From NCBI GenBank assembly GCA_013423325.1, contig BLJB01000075.1:62421-126420 (forward strand): 64,000 nucleotides of DNA, written 5' to 3'. Source of the stretch: Usnea hakonensis. Its lineage: Eukaryota; Ascomycota; Lecanoromycetes; Lecanorales; Parmeliaceae. The notes beneath the pieces were generated by a model that was not told where the DNA came from, searched no databases, and saw nothing but the letters and a program-made list of their open reading frames with translations. Made by a program: the position numbers and the translations under genes. Of this stretch, positions 36,001 through 47,049 are shown one piece after another (position 1 is the first letter of the stretch; the number at the start of each line of letters is the position of its first letter).

Positions 36001-37494
36001 TCACTCGTCGTCGCTAGAGTCTTCCTCTTCCTCCTCTGCTACTTTCTTGGCCGCCTTCTTCTTCTTCTTCTTGTTCTTACCCTTTGCCCCGGTTGATCTT
36101 GCAACAGGCTGTTCAAGAATCCGTAGGATTTCTTCGTCGGTGATCTTCTTCTCAGACTTGTACTGCTCCAAATCTGGGGGTGGCGGTGCGCTCAAACGAA
36201 CGATTCCGTTCTTCGTGATGGCTAAATTTATCAGCTTATCACACTTAAGGTAACGAATCTATGAACAGGCTTACCGATGGTTGTCAAGAGTCTAGCGACA
36301 GGAGCTGAGTCCTTATCTGCTACAACTTCATACTGTCGGAGAACATTTGATCGCACACATTCTACAACTCCAACCTTGGCCGCTCTTTCATCGTCAAGCT
36401 GCCTCAAGCTAAAGGGAAAGGTTCCAAACTTCTTCACGATCTCCGAGAGCGTTTGTCTCGAACTTGGTCTTTTCAGTTGGTAGGTGATGGTGGTTCTCCG
36501 GTGTAGCGTAGGACGATTTTCCAATGTCTTTATCTTGCCGGTACCCAAACTGACACCCATCTCCACTCCCCAAACATCCCCGATCTCAGGAACTCCTTCG
36601 CCTTTGCCGCCGTCTGACGGGGGAGAAAGGACAATCTTCTTTTTGCCCTCAATCTCATTTCGCTCGAACAACCAAGACGTTGTCCCTTCAACCAGGCTAC
36701 AGCCGTAGCTTTTGACCACTTTCTCGAGAAGGTGAGTCATCTTCGACTGGGTGATTGGTTTTTCCGAGGCCGCTTTTCTTTTTTCCTCGTCTGTCCCAGG
36801 AGCTAGGAGGCCGGGAGGTATCATGAGCCTCAGGAGAAGCTCGTTTGCGTAGTATGTGGCAAGCAGAAGATCAGCTTCGCGGCCATATAATTTGTCATCC
36901 TTATTGGCCTCTCCTGGTATGATGATTGTGTCGCATACAATAGTGCCAAGGCCATCTATTTGGGCTCCCAGCTGAATCTTAACGGCCTCGTTGGCTTTGA
37001 GGGACGTAGAAGCATCATCGGAATCTGTAGAAAGCGGAGTATATGGAGTAATGTAAGAATTGGGAGAGACCGTCGTTGGATGTGATATTCCTAGAAGTAC
37101 AAAATCAGCGACGCCTTTCTTACGATGAGACTTGGTTCCTCGGACCCTTTGAGATTTTTTTTCCTTTATAGACCTTGCCAACCTCTTCCGCCAGCATTTT
37201 ATCTCCGCGTTCGCATATTGAAAGTATCTTTTCTCCCTCAATACACCATCCTTGAAATATGATCAAAACAAATACTCGATGAACCATGACAAGTAAACAT
37301 TACCGGTAACGGCGTCAAGGACTTTATGGGAAATCTGGGCGGCTGTCTTGTATTTGGTTAGAGTATCGGGGTTGTTCAGTGTATAATCTGTAATACCAGT
37401 ACTCGTTAGCCAGGACAAACAAGAGAAAGGAAGGGAAAGACCCCTCTAGGCACACATTCAACCTATACGTACCTATCGCCGCATCTTCTGCCAT
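36001..37494 (-). CDS. PA2G4: PA2G4/Ebp1-type protein (Cdb4-like, methionine-aminopeptidase fold)
   Basis: Inactive relative of type 2 methionine aminopeptidase; homologues bind ribosomes and rRNA and affect growth. Exons 37494-37473, 37387-37304, 37250-37146, 37090-36275 and 36221-36001 give 415 residues. After splicing the start reads MAEDAAIDYTLNNPDTLTKY, followed by KTAAQISHKVLDAVTG, GEKILSICERGD and GISHPTTVSPNSYITPYTPL, all family signatures. The pita-bread core continues to about residue 345. The C-terminus ends in a Lys run (NKKKKKKAAKK) and an acidic EEEEEDSSDDE, as in Ebp1. The catalytic metal ligands of true aminopeptidases appear to be missing, as expected for this branch. Exon 3 ends with a weak donor (GTCCGA). 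Confidence 0.92.
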
Positions 37495-37813
37495 GATCGG
37501 CAACCTACGAGTCCTGGATCAAAATTTGATTGTAAAAGTAGGCCTTTTCTACATTTAATAATAAAGCAATGTCGCGTGAGGGGGGAAGTGAGTTTTATTT
37601 CACAGTAACTTGTAGTGGGGCTGCCAGTTGATCTATCGGCTATAAAACCACTCAATGCCCGAGCCCTAACGCTTTACTCCTTCTGTACTCCATACTCGTT
37701 TCCCCCGCACTAATCTTCGCCTCTCTGCAGTTTATTTCCCACACCACCAGCACGAGCCCGCCTTTCACCTTCACAGCTCCCTCTCCAACGCTTGAGTTCT
37801 TCAATCCGCCACC
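37495..37813. promoter_or_regulatory. Divergent promoter, PA2G4 homologue / EEP gene
   Basis: 319 bp between divergent starts, rich in pyrimidines on the plus strand towards 37813. No distinct motif recognised. Confidence 0.5.
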
Positions 37814-38990
37814 ATGAAGGTTTACGACCCCTTGCCAATTCGTCTATTGACTCACAATATCCGTTACGCTACCAAATCTCCCTTCAGTGGGGAAGAAAGA
37901 TGGGATGTTCGAAAATCTCGCCTTCTCAACGAGCTCTCTTTCAACACAGCACATTGTGCAGAATCTTTCATATGCTTGCAGGAAGTCTTGCATAGGCAAT
38001 TAGTCGACATCCTTTCAGGCTTAAACAGCAAAAAAGAGGCGTGGGCCTCTGTAGGTGTATGCCGTGATGACGGACATGAAGCAGGAGAGGCATCCCCTAT
38101 CTGTAGGTGTTTTTCGAAGGCCAAGATTGCCTCGCTTGGACCAATTCTTGCATCCTGATTCTTGTCTTGGGGAACCCCCCCTAAACAAACAAGACTGATG
38201 GCGGAATGAGGATCTAGTGTATAGACCTAGAGTTTGGGTACGCAAAAACCTATGCCACACCATCCTCATTACGGAAAACAATCTTGGAGTCGCAAGACAT
38301 CTCCTTGCGGGAAATGCCTTTGAGATCCCCCTTGAACTGTCTCATGCCTCTGGCCTTGCTTTGAGAAGACCATATTGACTCTGTAACGCTTAGGAGCTAA
38401 AGACACACTGCACAAAGTGGCTTAGTAAAACGCCCGATCGCCCCTCAAAGAGTTGGGACGCCGCGTCCATCAGAATCTTGACCATAGCTGTATTCCAGCA
38501 TCGATCCACCGGCAGGACCGTTGTTGCTATGAATACCCATTTAGATGATCAAGGCAGCAAGTCACGCTTAGAGGCGGCCAAAATAATATTAGATCAGATC
38601 TCGTGTTTTTCGGACACTGTCCGAGTTCCGAATCGAAAGAGCCCTCCTATTTTTCTTACAGGCGACTTCAACAGTGAACCTGATCAAGAAGCCTACAATG
38701 AGATGACCAGTGTGACATCTCCAATGGTCGATCTGCAAATGTTGGTCCCTGAGGAGAAACGCTATGGAGATTGCAATACATTCACTGGATTCGATTCAAA
38801 GAATCTTAAGAGAATCGATTTCATTTTTGTGAACAAAGACGATCCAAATTCCCCCAATCGTGAATCAAAGATAGACGACCCCGAGAGGCGGTGGCTTGTG
38901 GATGGGTACGCGGTCCTTCCAAATCGATTCGAGGATGGAATGTACAACTCTGATCATCAAGTTGTCGTCGGGGACGTGTCAATTATGTAA
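37814..38990 (+). CDS. Endonuclease/exonuclease/phosphatase-fold protein
   Basis: Mg-dependent hydrolase of the DNase I/EEP fold; substrate unknown. Relatives in moulds are small secreted or cytosolic phosphodiesterase-like proteins. Three exons, 37814-38102, 38220-38239 and 38394-38990, give 301 residues. Exon 2 is only 20 nt and supplies LYRPRVW, joining SPI to ELKTHCTKWLS, as the family expects at this place. Catalytic motifs are present: LTHNIRYA (Asn), CLQEV (Glu), NTHLDDQG (His/Asp), LTGDFNSEP (Asp/Asn), RIDFIFV and SDHQVV (Asp-His). The start codon has a strong context (CCACCATGA). No signal peptide is seen. If the micro-exon were skipped the frame would break. Confidence 0.85.
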
Positions 38991-39015
38991 ATAATCAGCC
39001 GTGCCTAATCATCTA

Positions 39016-40555
39016 TCAACTACTTTTTCGAAGCTCTGCCTGCGTGCTAGCCTCCAAGTCAAGTCCTTTGACCAGCCGCACAACTTTCCTGGCGCTGCCA
39101 ATTGCGTTTTGATAGCTGTTGGCGTTTGGTCAGAATCTTCAAAAGATTTTTCCAGGAAGTGAGTGACTAACCCAGCTCCAGCGTGACCATACGAGTGCAC
39201 TGTCTTGAACACCCCATCTACTACCTCGGCCTCCACCCTTGGACCGTCCTTTCTTGCTGGCCTAAGGCCACACTGGACGTTCAACACCTCGAATGATCCG
39301 TCCTTTGTCAACAACTCTGGAGCCAGGCACTTGCAATCGTCCAGAATTGCTTTTGTGGTCTCGTTGCTTACTTCGGTATCCCTGGCTCGGAGTCAAATAT
39401 GTACAACAGGATCTGATCTTTCAGATGCTCACCAGTTGCCGACCTCTCTGGTGCCCCCTAAAATGGTCGTTCCGCTTCCCGGTCGTGGAATGACATATCT
39501 GTTCTCGTTCATCGTCTTTGCAGACTTGGACTCACCCTTCACCAGCACAGTCTGTCCTCTCACAGGAAACATCGCGTGATCAGGTACCAGCTCCTCCGCT
39601 CTCAACCCACTCGCATTCACAAATATGAGCTCTTCGTGCTGGTCTTGACTATTCGCCAAAGAGGCCGCAGATCTCCAAGCATTTGGAAGTCCTTTGTCCG
39701 TCGGCAAACGAGTTTTGACAAGAATTCCACCCGCTACAAGGACCTTGGACAGGAGATACTTGAGATGGCGGGGAACATTGATGCAAATGGTATCAAAGCG
39801 TACAGCTGATTGCATGCCTTCAGGCAACTGATCTGCCGGTAGATAGCTGAAACCTTCGACCACTGAGCGCCACCATAATTGGGGACCAATATCAGAGACT
39901 GGAGAGGACCTTTGCTGAAGTCAGCTAAGAAAAAAAAAGGGATGTCCGGGTTTCTATATACCAGTAGACAGTAGATGGGACGACCTAATGTAACAAGACA
40001 TCAGCCATGACAAATCCAAACTTCTCGTGCCTAACGTCTTTAAACAATTCGCCTTGTGATGACTACCCCCAATCCAGCCTCTGTCCCCAACCCTCCCCTC
40101 ACCATCCCCATCCATTCCCTATACGTCTCTGCGTCCCATCCCTGCAGTTCCGTCTCATGCGCTTTGGCATGACTTCGCCACTGACCACCAGCCCTACGCA
40201 AGAATCAACCACGCTGCTCCCTCACCGCGAATGCATACACGGAATAAATGTTTTTCCAAAGCAGAGAGTAGCTCATCAGAGGGGGAAGGAAGTGTACCAT
40301 GGGGACGTATAATGCGCGCTTTCATCCCCAGGGACATATTCTGCAATAATGGTGACTTTATATTCCGCCTCGAGGAGAAGGAGAGCGGTTTGGAGACCAG
40401 TTATGCCTGCTCTAGAACGCAAAAAAGGGTCAATATGGGCATTTGGAAGCACGGAAAGACGGCTTGACGCGGAGGACGGACGAAATTTTCAAGGAAAATT
40501 ACCCTAGAACTACTATGTGGGTAGGTTTTGGGCGTGGGTTTGGCATGTATGGCAT
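39016..40555 (-). CDS. FAD-dependent D-amino-acid oxidase
   Basis: Flavoenzyme that oxidises D-amino acids to keto acids, ammonia and hydrogen peroxide. Seven exons, 40555-40503, 40411-40298, 40193-40067, 39984-39962, 39909-39433, 39381-39172 and 39115-39016, give 367 residues, the family length. The Rossmann motif IVVLGAGITGLQTA spans the first splice. It is followed by YTSPWAGGQWRSHA, which contacts FAD. QLWWRSVVEGF, FDTICINVP, CGLRPARKDGPRVE (substrate-binding Arg) and the C-terminal YGHAGAGYQ complete the fold. Exon 4 is 23 nt. The protein ends KSS, not an SKL-type peroxisomal signal, which is unusual for this family. Several introns are about 50 nt; their boundaries are judged by phase and family fit. 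It could be a D-aspartate oxidase. Confidence 0.87.
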
Positions 40556-40956
40556 GTTGGTATGGTTGGTGTCCAAGATTACGGCGGTTGCACACACCCG
40601 TTGTCTATAGATTGTTGCTAACGCTGAGGGTATTCTTTCGCTCAAAATTTACCGAGTGGACTTCTTTGGGCTAAAAGGCTGGCTTCTGCCTTGTCCTTCC
40701 CTTCCAAGTCTTCAGCCTTTACGCTAGATGGCCTGTTTAGAGGCCAAAGTCGATATTGTCTTTGGAACGGCTATCACGCATCAATGATGAGCATATGCGA
40801 ATACACTGACCGACTCCATGGGCCTTCCCACTTCAAAACACCTCCGGGTATTGATAGCCCAACATATTCAAAGCCCATGATACAGTATCACTAGCTTCCT
40901 CCCGAATGACTGCGGCGTCGGCTTGGCACGAGTTTGGCTTGGGATAGTCCCTCATC
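40556..40956. promoter_or_regulatory. Upstream region of the D-amino-acid oxidase gene
   Basis: 400 bp between tandem minus-strand genes; no coding-like frame or clear motif. Confidence 0.5.
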
Positions 40957-42111
40957 CTATTTTCTCACCATCGCAGGCTGTTCTCTCTTCTTCCAATGAT
41001 CTCTGATGCTCTTAGCTACCCCGATCAGGTGCTCCTTCGATACACTGTCTTGTATGCTTTCCATAACACTGTTGACAGTGCTGATGTGGTTGGCTTCTTT
41101 CTTGTCGTCCCGAAACCGCAAAAACCTCCATTGCTTCGATTTGTCTTGATAGCACTCCACAATGCGCCAATTTAGTGGCTGCTGTAGCGATTTCATTTGC
41201 TCCCACTCGGGAATCTCCATATGCATCTTACCGTAGAGTATATCGGTGTCCCCGTCTCCATTAGCGTGCAGCTCTATCTCAGGCAGAGCGTTATAATCAA
41301 GATAGGAACCGTCTGCTACATCCTCATCATCGGAGTCCGGTTGAATGGTTGGAAAGACAAAGGCCATTCTGAAATCAACCGAATTCTCATCCTCGCTTTT
41401 CCACTTGAGGATATGCTGATCAGTGCCAAACTGATATGGAGTGCTCTTGCAGGTGAAGATTAAGCCATCATTGCCGTGAGGCAAATTCGGGAGAATCTCC
41501 TTGAACATCTTCTCAATGCCGTAAGCCAATTCCATCTTCTTGCGCTCTACCAGAAACGGCAGATGCGCCGCATCATCGCTCCATTTCTTGTAGAATGCCT
41601 GCAGTGGGTTGTCCAAGTGTTCGTAAAAGTATCCAAGTCGCTTGTCCAAGGTCCGATGGATCAAGCGATTGCTGTCAAGGACTAGACAGTCGAACACAAG
41701 GTACTTCATCCGAGTTGATCCATCCGCTTGGGTGTCGTTGACAAGTTCACCATCCAAGATTGTAGCAACGTGGAAATCTTGCGGGTTGTCGACGGTCTTG
41801 GGAAAAACTCCGCCAGTATTCACGTACCAATAATCGTTCTTTCGGTCTATCAAGTATATCACTTGTGCTCGATGCTCCTTTTCACCATTATGTGTAAGGT
41901 ACATCAGGCATCGTATGCCATCAGACTTTTCGCAGACAAAGTAGTCCTGCTTCTGGAGTTCGGCGATGTGTCGCGCGGCGAAACTGACAGGCTGAGCGCC
42001 GGGAAAATTTGTCGATTTCCGTTCGAGGAGGAATGCGACTTCACTGCGAAGTGTGGCCAGAAGGTCTCCATCGGCCTTTATCCCAGGAATATCGGGTACT
42101 GAACCTCCCAT
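40957..42111 (-). CDS. CEG1: mRNA guanylyltransferase (capping enzyme alpha subunit)
   Basis: Adds GMP to the diphosphate 5' end of nascent mRNA; acts in the nucleus bound to the RNA polymerase II tail. One exon, 384 residues. The nucleotidyltransferase motifs are in order: motif I EKSDGIR with catalytic Lys at about residue 62, motif III TILDGELV, motif IV DGLIFT, motif V LKWK, and the OB-fold part with RIVECY and WRFLRFRDDK. The 5' triphosphatase is a separate protein in fungi, and no such domain is fused here. The in-frame codon three positions before the ATG at 42111 is TTG, so 42111 is the start. Confidence 0.95.
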   Translation of the reverse strand: MGGSVPDIPGIKADGDLLATLRSEVAFLLERKSTNFPGAQPVSFAARHIAELQKQDYFVCEKSDGIRCLMYLTHNGEKEHRAQVIYLIDRKNDYWYVNTGGVFPKTVDNPQDFHVATILDGELVNDTQADGSTRMKYLVFDCLVLDSNRLIHRTLDKRLGYFYEHLDNPLQAFYKKWSDDAAHLPFLVERKKMELAYGIEKMFKEILPNLPHGNDGLIFTCKSTPYQFGTDQHILKWKSEDENSVDFRMAFVFPTIQPDSDDEDVADGSYLDYNALPEIELHANGDGDTDILYGKMHMEIPEWEQMKSLQQPLNWRIVECYQDKSKQWRFLRFRDDKKEANHISTVNSVMESIQDSVSKEHLIGVAKSIRDHWKKREQPAMVRK

Positions 42112-43091
42112 ATCGACCAAGGATTATTTAGCAAGGTACTTGCGGCAATGCTAAGTTACTGGTAGACCGTTTTGCCGGGTCAGCAAGTGTTGGCAAGCGA
42201 CGGAGTAGGAGCAAAGAAAGGGAAAATAAGAAAGAAGAGCAACGGCTGTGCCGGTGCCTGTGCCTGACATAAAGGACAGTATGCACCAGACGCAGAAGAC
42301 AAGAACGGACCACTCATGACCCAACAAAGGGACCAATCATTTAATATTTAAGACAATTTGTTGGGAGGAATGAATGTAATGGCAATGTTTCTCTTTTTCC
42401 CGGGCAGCCTTGTGAAATACGTCGGCAGTCAGCAGTCATCAGGTGGCCCTGTATCGTGTAAGAAGACACACGGGAAAGATATGAGTAGTGTTCAAGGTAC
42501 TCCGTACATTAATATTAATACGTATTCGTGGTGGTACCTTAACAGAGGTTCACGGTCCAAGACTCAGCCCTATCATCTATGGGGAGGATCTCTAGCGTCT
42601 ACCTAATTGGTCCTTAGGGGGGATCGTAAGCTTTTAAGGTAATTGGAGTTGGGGAGGTACTCTAGGTAGCAACACGCCCGAGCCGATTCGCAATAATAAT
42701 AATACCTTAAGTAAATGGATTATTTGCATCTGATCTTGCGCACGACGCGATTATTGCGCCTCTTAGATACTCTGCATGGTATGTTGCTATCCTTTCCGGT
42801 CCTCCCTTCGTATCTCTTGATGATTTCCCATTTCCCATTCTCCCCGTCGTTGCCAAGTCATGATGCCTCATCCTAGCCCGCCAAAACCAACCTCAAGAGC
42901 CTCCCACCCTTCAATCCCCTTCCAGAAGGCCGCCATGTCGCGCGCGCCTATCAACCACCCCATATATCGCTTTCTGCCCTATTCAGTGTGGAGCTAATCT
43001 ACTGTACCTGTGCCTAGTGATGCCTACGCATCTCTATCGATGATTACGTCTCCGTGCGCCGCCCTCCCCTGTCTCCCTCCTCCTACCCACC
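42112..43091. promoter_or_regulatory. Divergent CEG1 / SNF5 promoter
   Basis: 980 bp, no gene. Contains GTACTCCGTAC (42497-42507), an ATACCTTAAGTAAA motif near 42702, an AT-rich AATAATAATAA tract, and a C/T-rich leader before SNF5. Confidence 0.55.
42497..42507. repeat. TACGGAGTAC motif, reverse copy
   Basis: GTACTCCGTAC. The same ten bases occur in forward orientation at 59111-59120 and 59248-59257. Confidence 0.6.
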
Positions 43092-45719
43092 ATGCCATCC
43101 CCTAACACTCAACTATCGCCAACTACTACACCCTCCCCCCAAAACAAACCTATTAATGCTGCTCCAACCAATGGAGTCAATAGAGCGACCAAGGATGAGT
43201 TGCGCAATGGCTTCGAACCCAATGGCATTGCACAAGAAATCCAGTCTGCGGAGCCAATGCAGGAAAGGAAGCAAAAGGCAAAGGCCGTCATGGCGGCTTC
43301 AGGTCTTTCCGCGGCAACGGAAGGTGCATTTACTTCAGAAAAGTCCGATGCAACTAATGGGTCTGCGACGACACCGAATGGCATGGTGCAGACCAGGAAG
43401 CGTTCTCGCTCAGGCACGCGGATCATCAGATCTCCAAGGTGTCGAAATACCGAGAGGACGTTGAAGCCAAGGGGTTCCAATGACCCAGATGCCGAGGGTC
43501 TTGAGAATGTCGAGTTGCACCAATACGTCAATCGCGCTCTGATCCACACTGACGCCAGGATGTATGATAGCATAGAGATGGACAAGCTGCACGACTTTAA
43601 AAGAGACCAAGCGGACTATTATATGGCCCAACGCGGTCTTGATGCAGGACAGGTCAGAGAAGGCAAACAGTCTTATCTACAACTTCATGGGGAGGCGCGA
43701 CCGAAATGGCTGGATCCTCCAGTGACCAACTTACTTGACCCACCTCTCTTGTACGGTCCTGGCTACGGTCGGTATGGAAAGTTTGGAAATGGCATCAACC
43801 AAGGACCTACGACTCTCGTCTATCCTGCTCAGCGTAAGCGAGCCGGCGGAAAGAAGACCAGGGAGTTACGCGTGTCAAGAAAAGAACTTTCAAAACAGTC
43901 AGAACAGCTTGATGAGCTCGTTCCCATTAGGTTAGATATTGAATGGGACAAGATCAGACTTCGGGATACTTTTACCTGGAATCTGCACGACAGGGTGATA
44001 CCTCCGGACTTGTTCGCGCAACAGCTTGTTGAGGACTTTAAGTTGCCACTCGAACAATCCGGACCTTTGATACAACAAGTCAGTGCGAGCCTCAAAGAAC
44101 AGATCCAAGACTACCATCCTCATATATTCATTGAGGAAGAGGCACTGGATCCTCATCTGCCGTATTATGCCTATAAGGATGACGAGATGCGAATAACGGT
44201 CAAATTAAACATCACCATTGGCCAGCACACACTTGTGGATCAATTCGAGTGGGAGATCAACAACCCTCTAAACTCCCCAGAGTCATTCGCAGAACAGATG
44301 ACCAGGGATCTTTCCTTGGCCGGCGAGTTCACAACCGCAATAGCACACTCTATTCGAGAACAAAGCCAACTCTTCACTCGCGGTCTCTTCGTGACAGGCC
44401 ATCCCTTCGATGGGCGACCCGTCGAAGACCAGGAATTGAAAGCCGGTTTCCTACCATCGCCTATGCAATCGCCATTCCGACCCTATCAAGCAGCTAAGGA
44501 ATTCGGTCCTTATCTTTATGAGCTCAATGAAGTAGAACTGGAAAAGACGGAGCTGTCGCTGTCAAGAGAAGAGCGCAGGCAGAAGCGTTCAGTAAATCGA
44601 CGAGGTGGCCCTGCTTTGCCTGATCTGAAAGATCGCCGACGGACAATACGAACCTTGGTCGTTTCGTCAGTCCTACCAGGTGCAGCGGAAACTTTGGAGG
44701 ATAGTATGATATTCAAACGCACTGCTGCTGCTGTTTCCGGAAAAGGTCGACGCCCTGGCTACAGTCAAAAAGACGGTCTTGACGACTCAGATGAGTCGGA
44801 CAGTGACGAGTCTGTTCCAGATTCCCCCGCCATTCCAGCCCACTTGCTTGCTGGTACTGCACGCACAAGAGGAATGAGAGGCGCGGCAACCGTAGCCCAA
44901 GCGGCTATGCGAGGCGCGCTAGGGCGCTCTGCAACACCCGAAACCACAACACTCCATCATCACGAGACACGGACTTCGGGTCGGAGGTTCGGTGGAAAAG
45001 ACTACCGAGAAGACAGTGTCGAGGATACCCCGCTTTCGCTTATTGTCACACTTAGGATTCCTCGCGATCGCCTCAGACATCTTGGGCGCGAGATAAAGAG
45101 CAGAAGTAAAGCTACGCCTCTTGAACATCCGTCTCATCCACAACCTTCAAACGCAACAGCTGGACGAGGCACCCCAGCCCGTGGTTCAATGGGGCCACCT
45201 ACGACGCCCGGTGTGCAACACCAGCAGACGCATAGCCATAGGAGCCCGGCCGAGCAGAGAGAAGCAGCCAACCCTCTTCATCCTCACGCGGCGCAGATTG
45301 GGCGGGTGGATGCTGTCGGTCCACCCACCCCGGAAAACCCCATGGTAAGCCATCTTGTTCAAAAATTCCAAAGTTACACAGACACTAATTAAGAACGGCA
45401 GCCTGAACCACCCGCATGGCTTCACCAGGCTTTATCAAAGCTTCAGAATACATATCCTGATGATCTTTTCGAGGGTACGATGCGCTACACAGCCGTCTCA
45501 ACAATCACGGACATGCCCATCAGTCTAAGGCCCAACGGAGCCAATGAGCCTTCGCTACCAGATACGAAGTTCATGTACTACCCAAGAATCAAGTGCCTTG
45601 ACTGTCCAGGAAAGCTGTACACTCCAGGTCCGGAGACAGGAGTGAACAATTTCGAGGTTCACTTGAAAAATCGTTTGCATCGAGAAAAGGTTGAAAAGAG
45701 GATCAGAAATGCTGGGTAG
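43092..45719 (+). CDS. SNF5: SWI/SNF subunit Snf5 (SMARCB1 family)
   Basis: Core subunit of the SWI/SNF-type remodeller. Two exons, 43092-45344 and 45402-45719, give 856 residues. The N-terminal 180 residues are low-complexity. The two SNF5 repeats lie at about 276-340 (VPIRLDIEWDKIRLRDTFTW, then DLFAQQLVEDFKLP) and 366-430 (ITVKLNITIGQHTLVDQFEW, then FAEQMTRDLSL). The second exon adds a conserved C-terminus with CLDC and a HLKNRLHREK segment, a Cys2-His2-like arrangement seen in filamentous fungal Snf5. The linker is rich in Ser, Asp and Arg. Snf5 and Sfh1 (RSC) are paralogous; I call Snf5, but most moulds have one gene that may serve both complexes. Confidence 0.9.
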
Positions 45720-47049
45720 AAACGCTGGGCCTGAGAGTATGAGGACTAGATGATGCAGTCGACATCTTCAGGGATCAGATTCATACCGTAGATATGCATT
45801 TGGCTTGGTGTAAGGAATGGATTGGATATGTTCATGATGCATCTACAAGTATTTGCATTTCGGAATTGTACCTATATGATCAGCTTGCATATAGCTAGCA
45901 TGTTTACAAGAAAGAAGGCTTGATGACTAGGCTTAGTGGCCTCGAAAATACTTTATTGTTACAAATTCATGTCTTCAGAAACGTGTGGGGGACGCTTCGC
46001 TTTTGGAACATGCGAAACTCGGGAATTCGCTGCTGCTGATACCGCTCGTGTCCTGCGGTTCGACAGAACGCATGAAGCTCGTGCTTTAGACTGGCAAATT
46101 CCTACTTTACGACTTCGGCCGAGGTTCATGTGCAGGAAGCAAGTGCTACCTTGCTATCGAGTGTGCTGATACAACCGGGACTGTACGTCAGCCTCCTTTG
46201 ATACTCGTGGGACCGTTGTATTCTGGCCAAGATTGGACATGAATCACTCTCAAATACCGCACTCACTTTGCTCCGAAAAGGGGTCTTTGACGAAGCATCC
46301 GGTGATTGCTACCAGGAGGGTTATGTCCGGATTCCCTGATGCATGAATGAAATCCGTTGAGAACACCGGTAAGCTAGTGGAAGCTTTGCACGGAATAGAA
46401 TCGAGATCTACGCAAAAGGGATGAGCATCTGCAAGTATAGGAGATTTGGGTGCTGGGTGTTCATGGAGAGGAGGAAAACTCATCTAACGATTTGATATGG
46501 TCTAAGATAAAGAGATAATGTCCACTTCCCTGCAAGTATGGGACGTATCCTGGATCTCCCTCTAGAGGCTTAGAATGGCATCCCTTTGTTATGAGAAGGC
46601 ATATTAGCCGCGTCTCGCTTAATCTGTATATGTGTAAACATGTCCAGTGATCGGCCTCACCTCATCCAAATCGCGCCCTCCACAAAATATCTTTTCACCA
46701 CAACTGCAACTTGCTCGAGCTTCGTCCAACTTCTTTGGGAGCCTACAGTAGATATATCTCGTTGGTAAGTGGACAAATTGTTTTCTAAATCCCAACCCCT
46801 GAACGATTACTCGATGTTGAGTCTGTCCTTGTGCATGAGCCACTGTCCGGCCAAAAGGTCACCGCGGCGACGTCTGCCAGCAAGGATGCTGGCTCCCATA
46901 TGGGAGCAAAAGAGAGTAATCTCTCGGCGCCGACTAAGCAAGACTACTTGTGACCCTTTGACTCATCTTTTCATTTTCAAAACAAACCTAAACCCACACA
47001 ACTCACTTCATCACACTGTTTGCTGCACCCATTTCATCATCGAGGTATC
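45720..47049. other. Intergenic, no gene seen
   Basis: 1.3 kb with only short frames. It should contain the SNF5 3' end and the promoter of the next gene. Confidence 0.6.
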
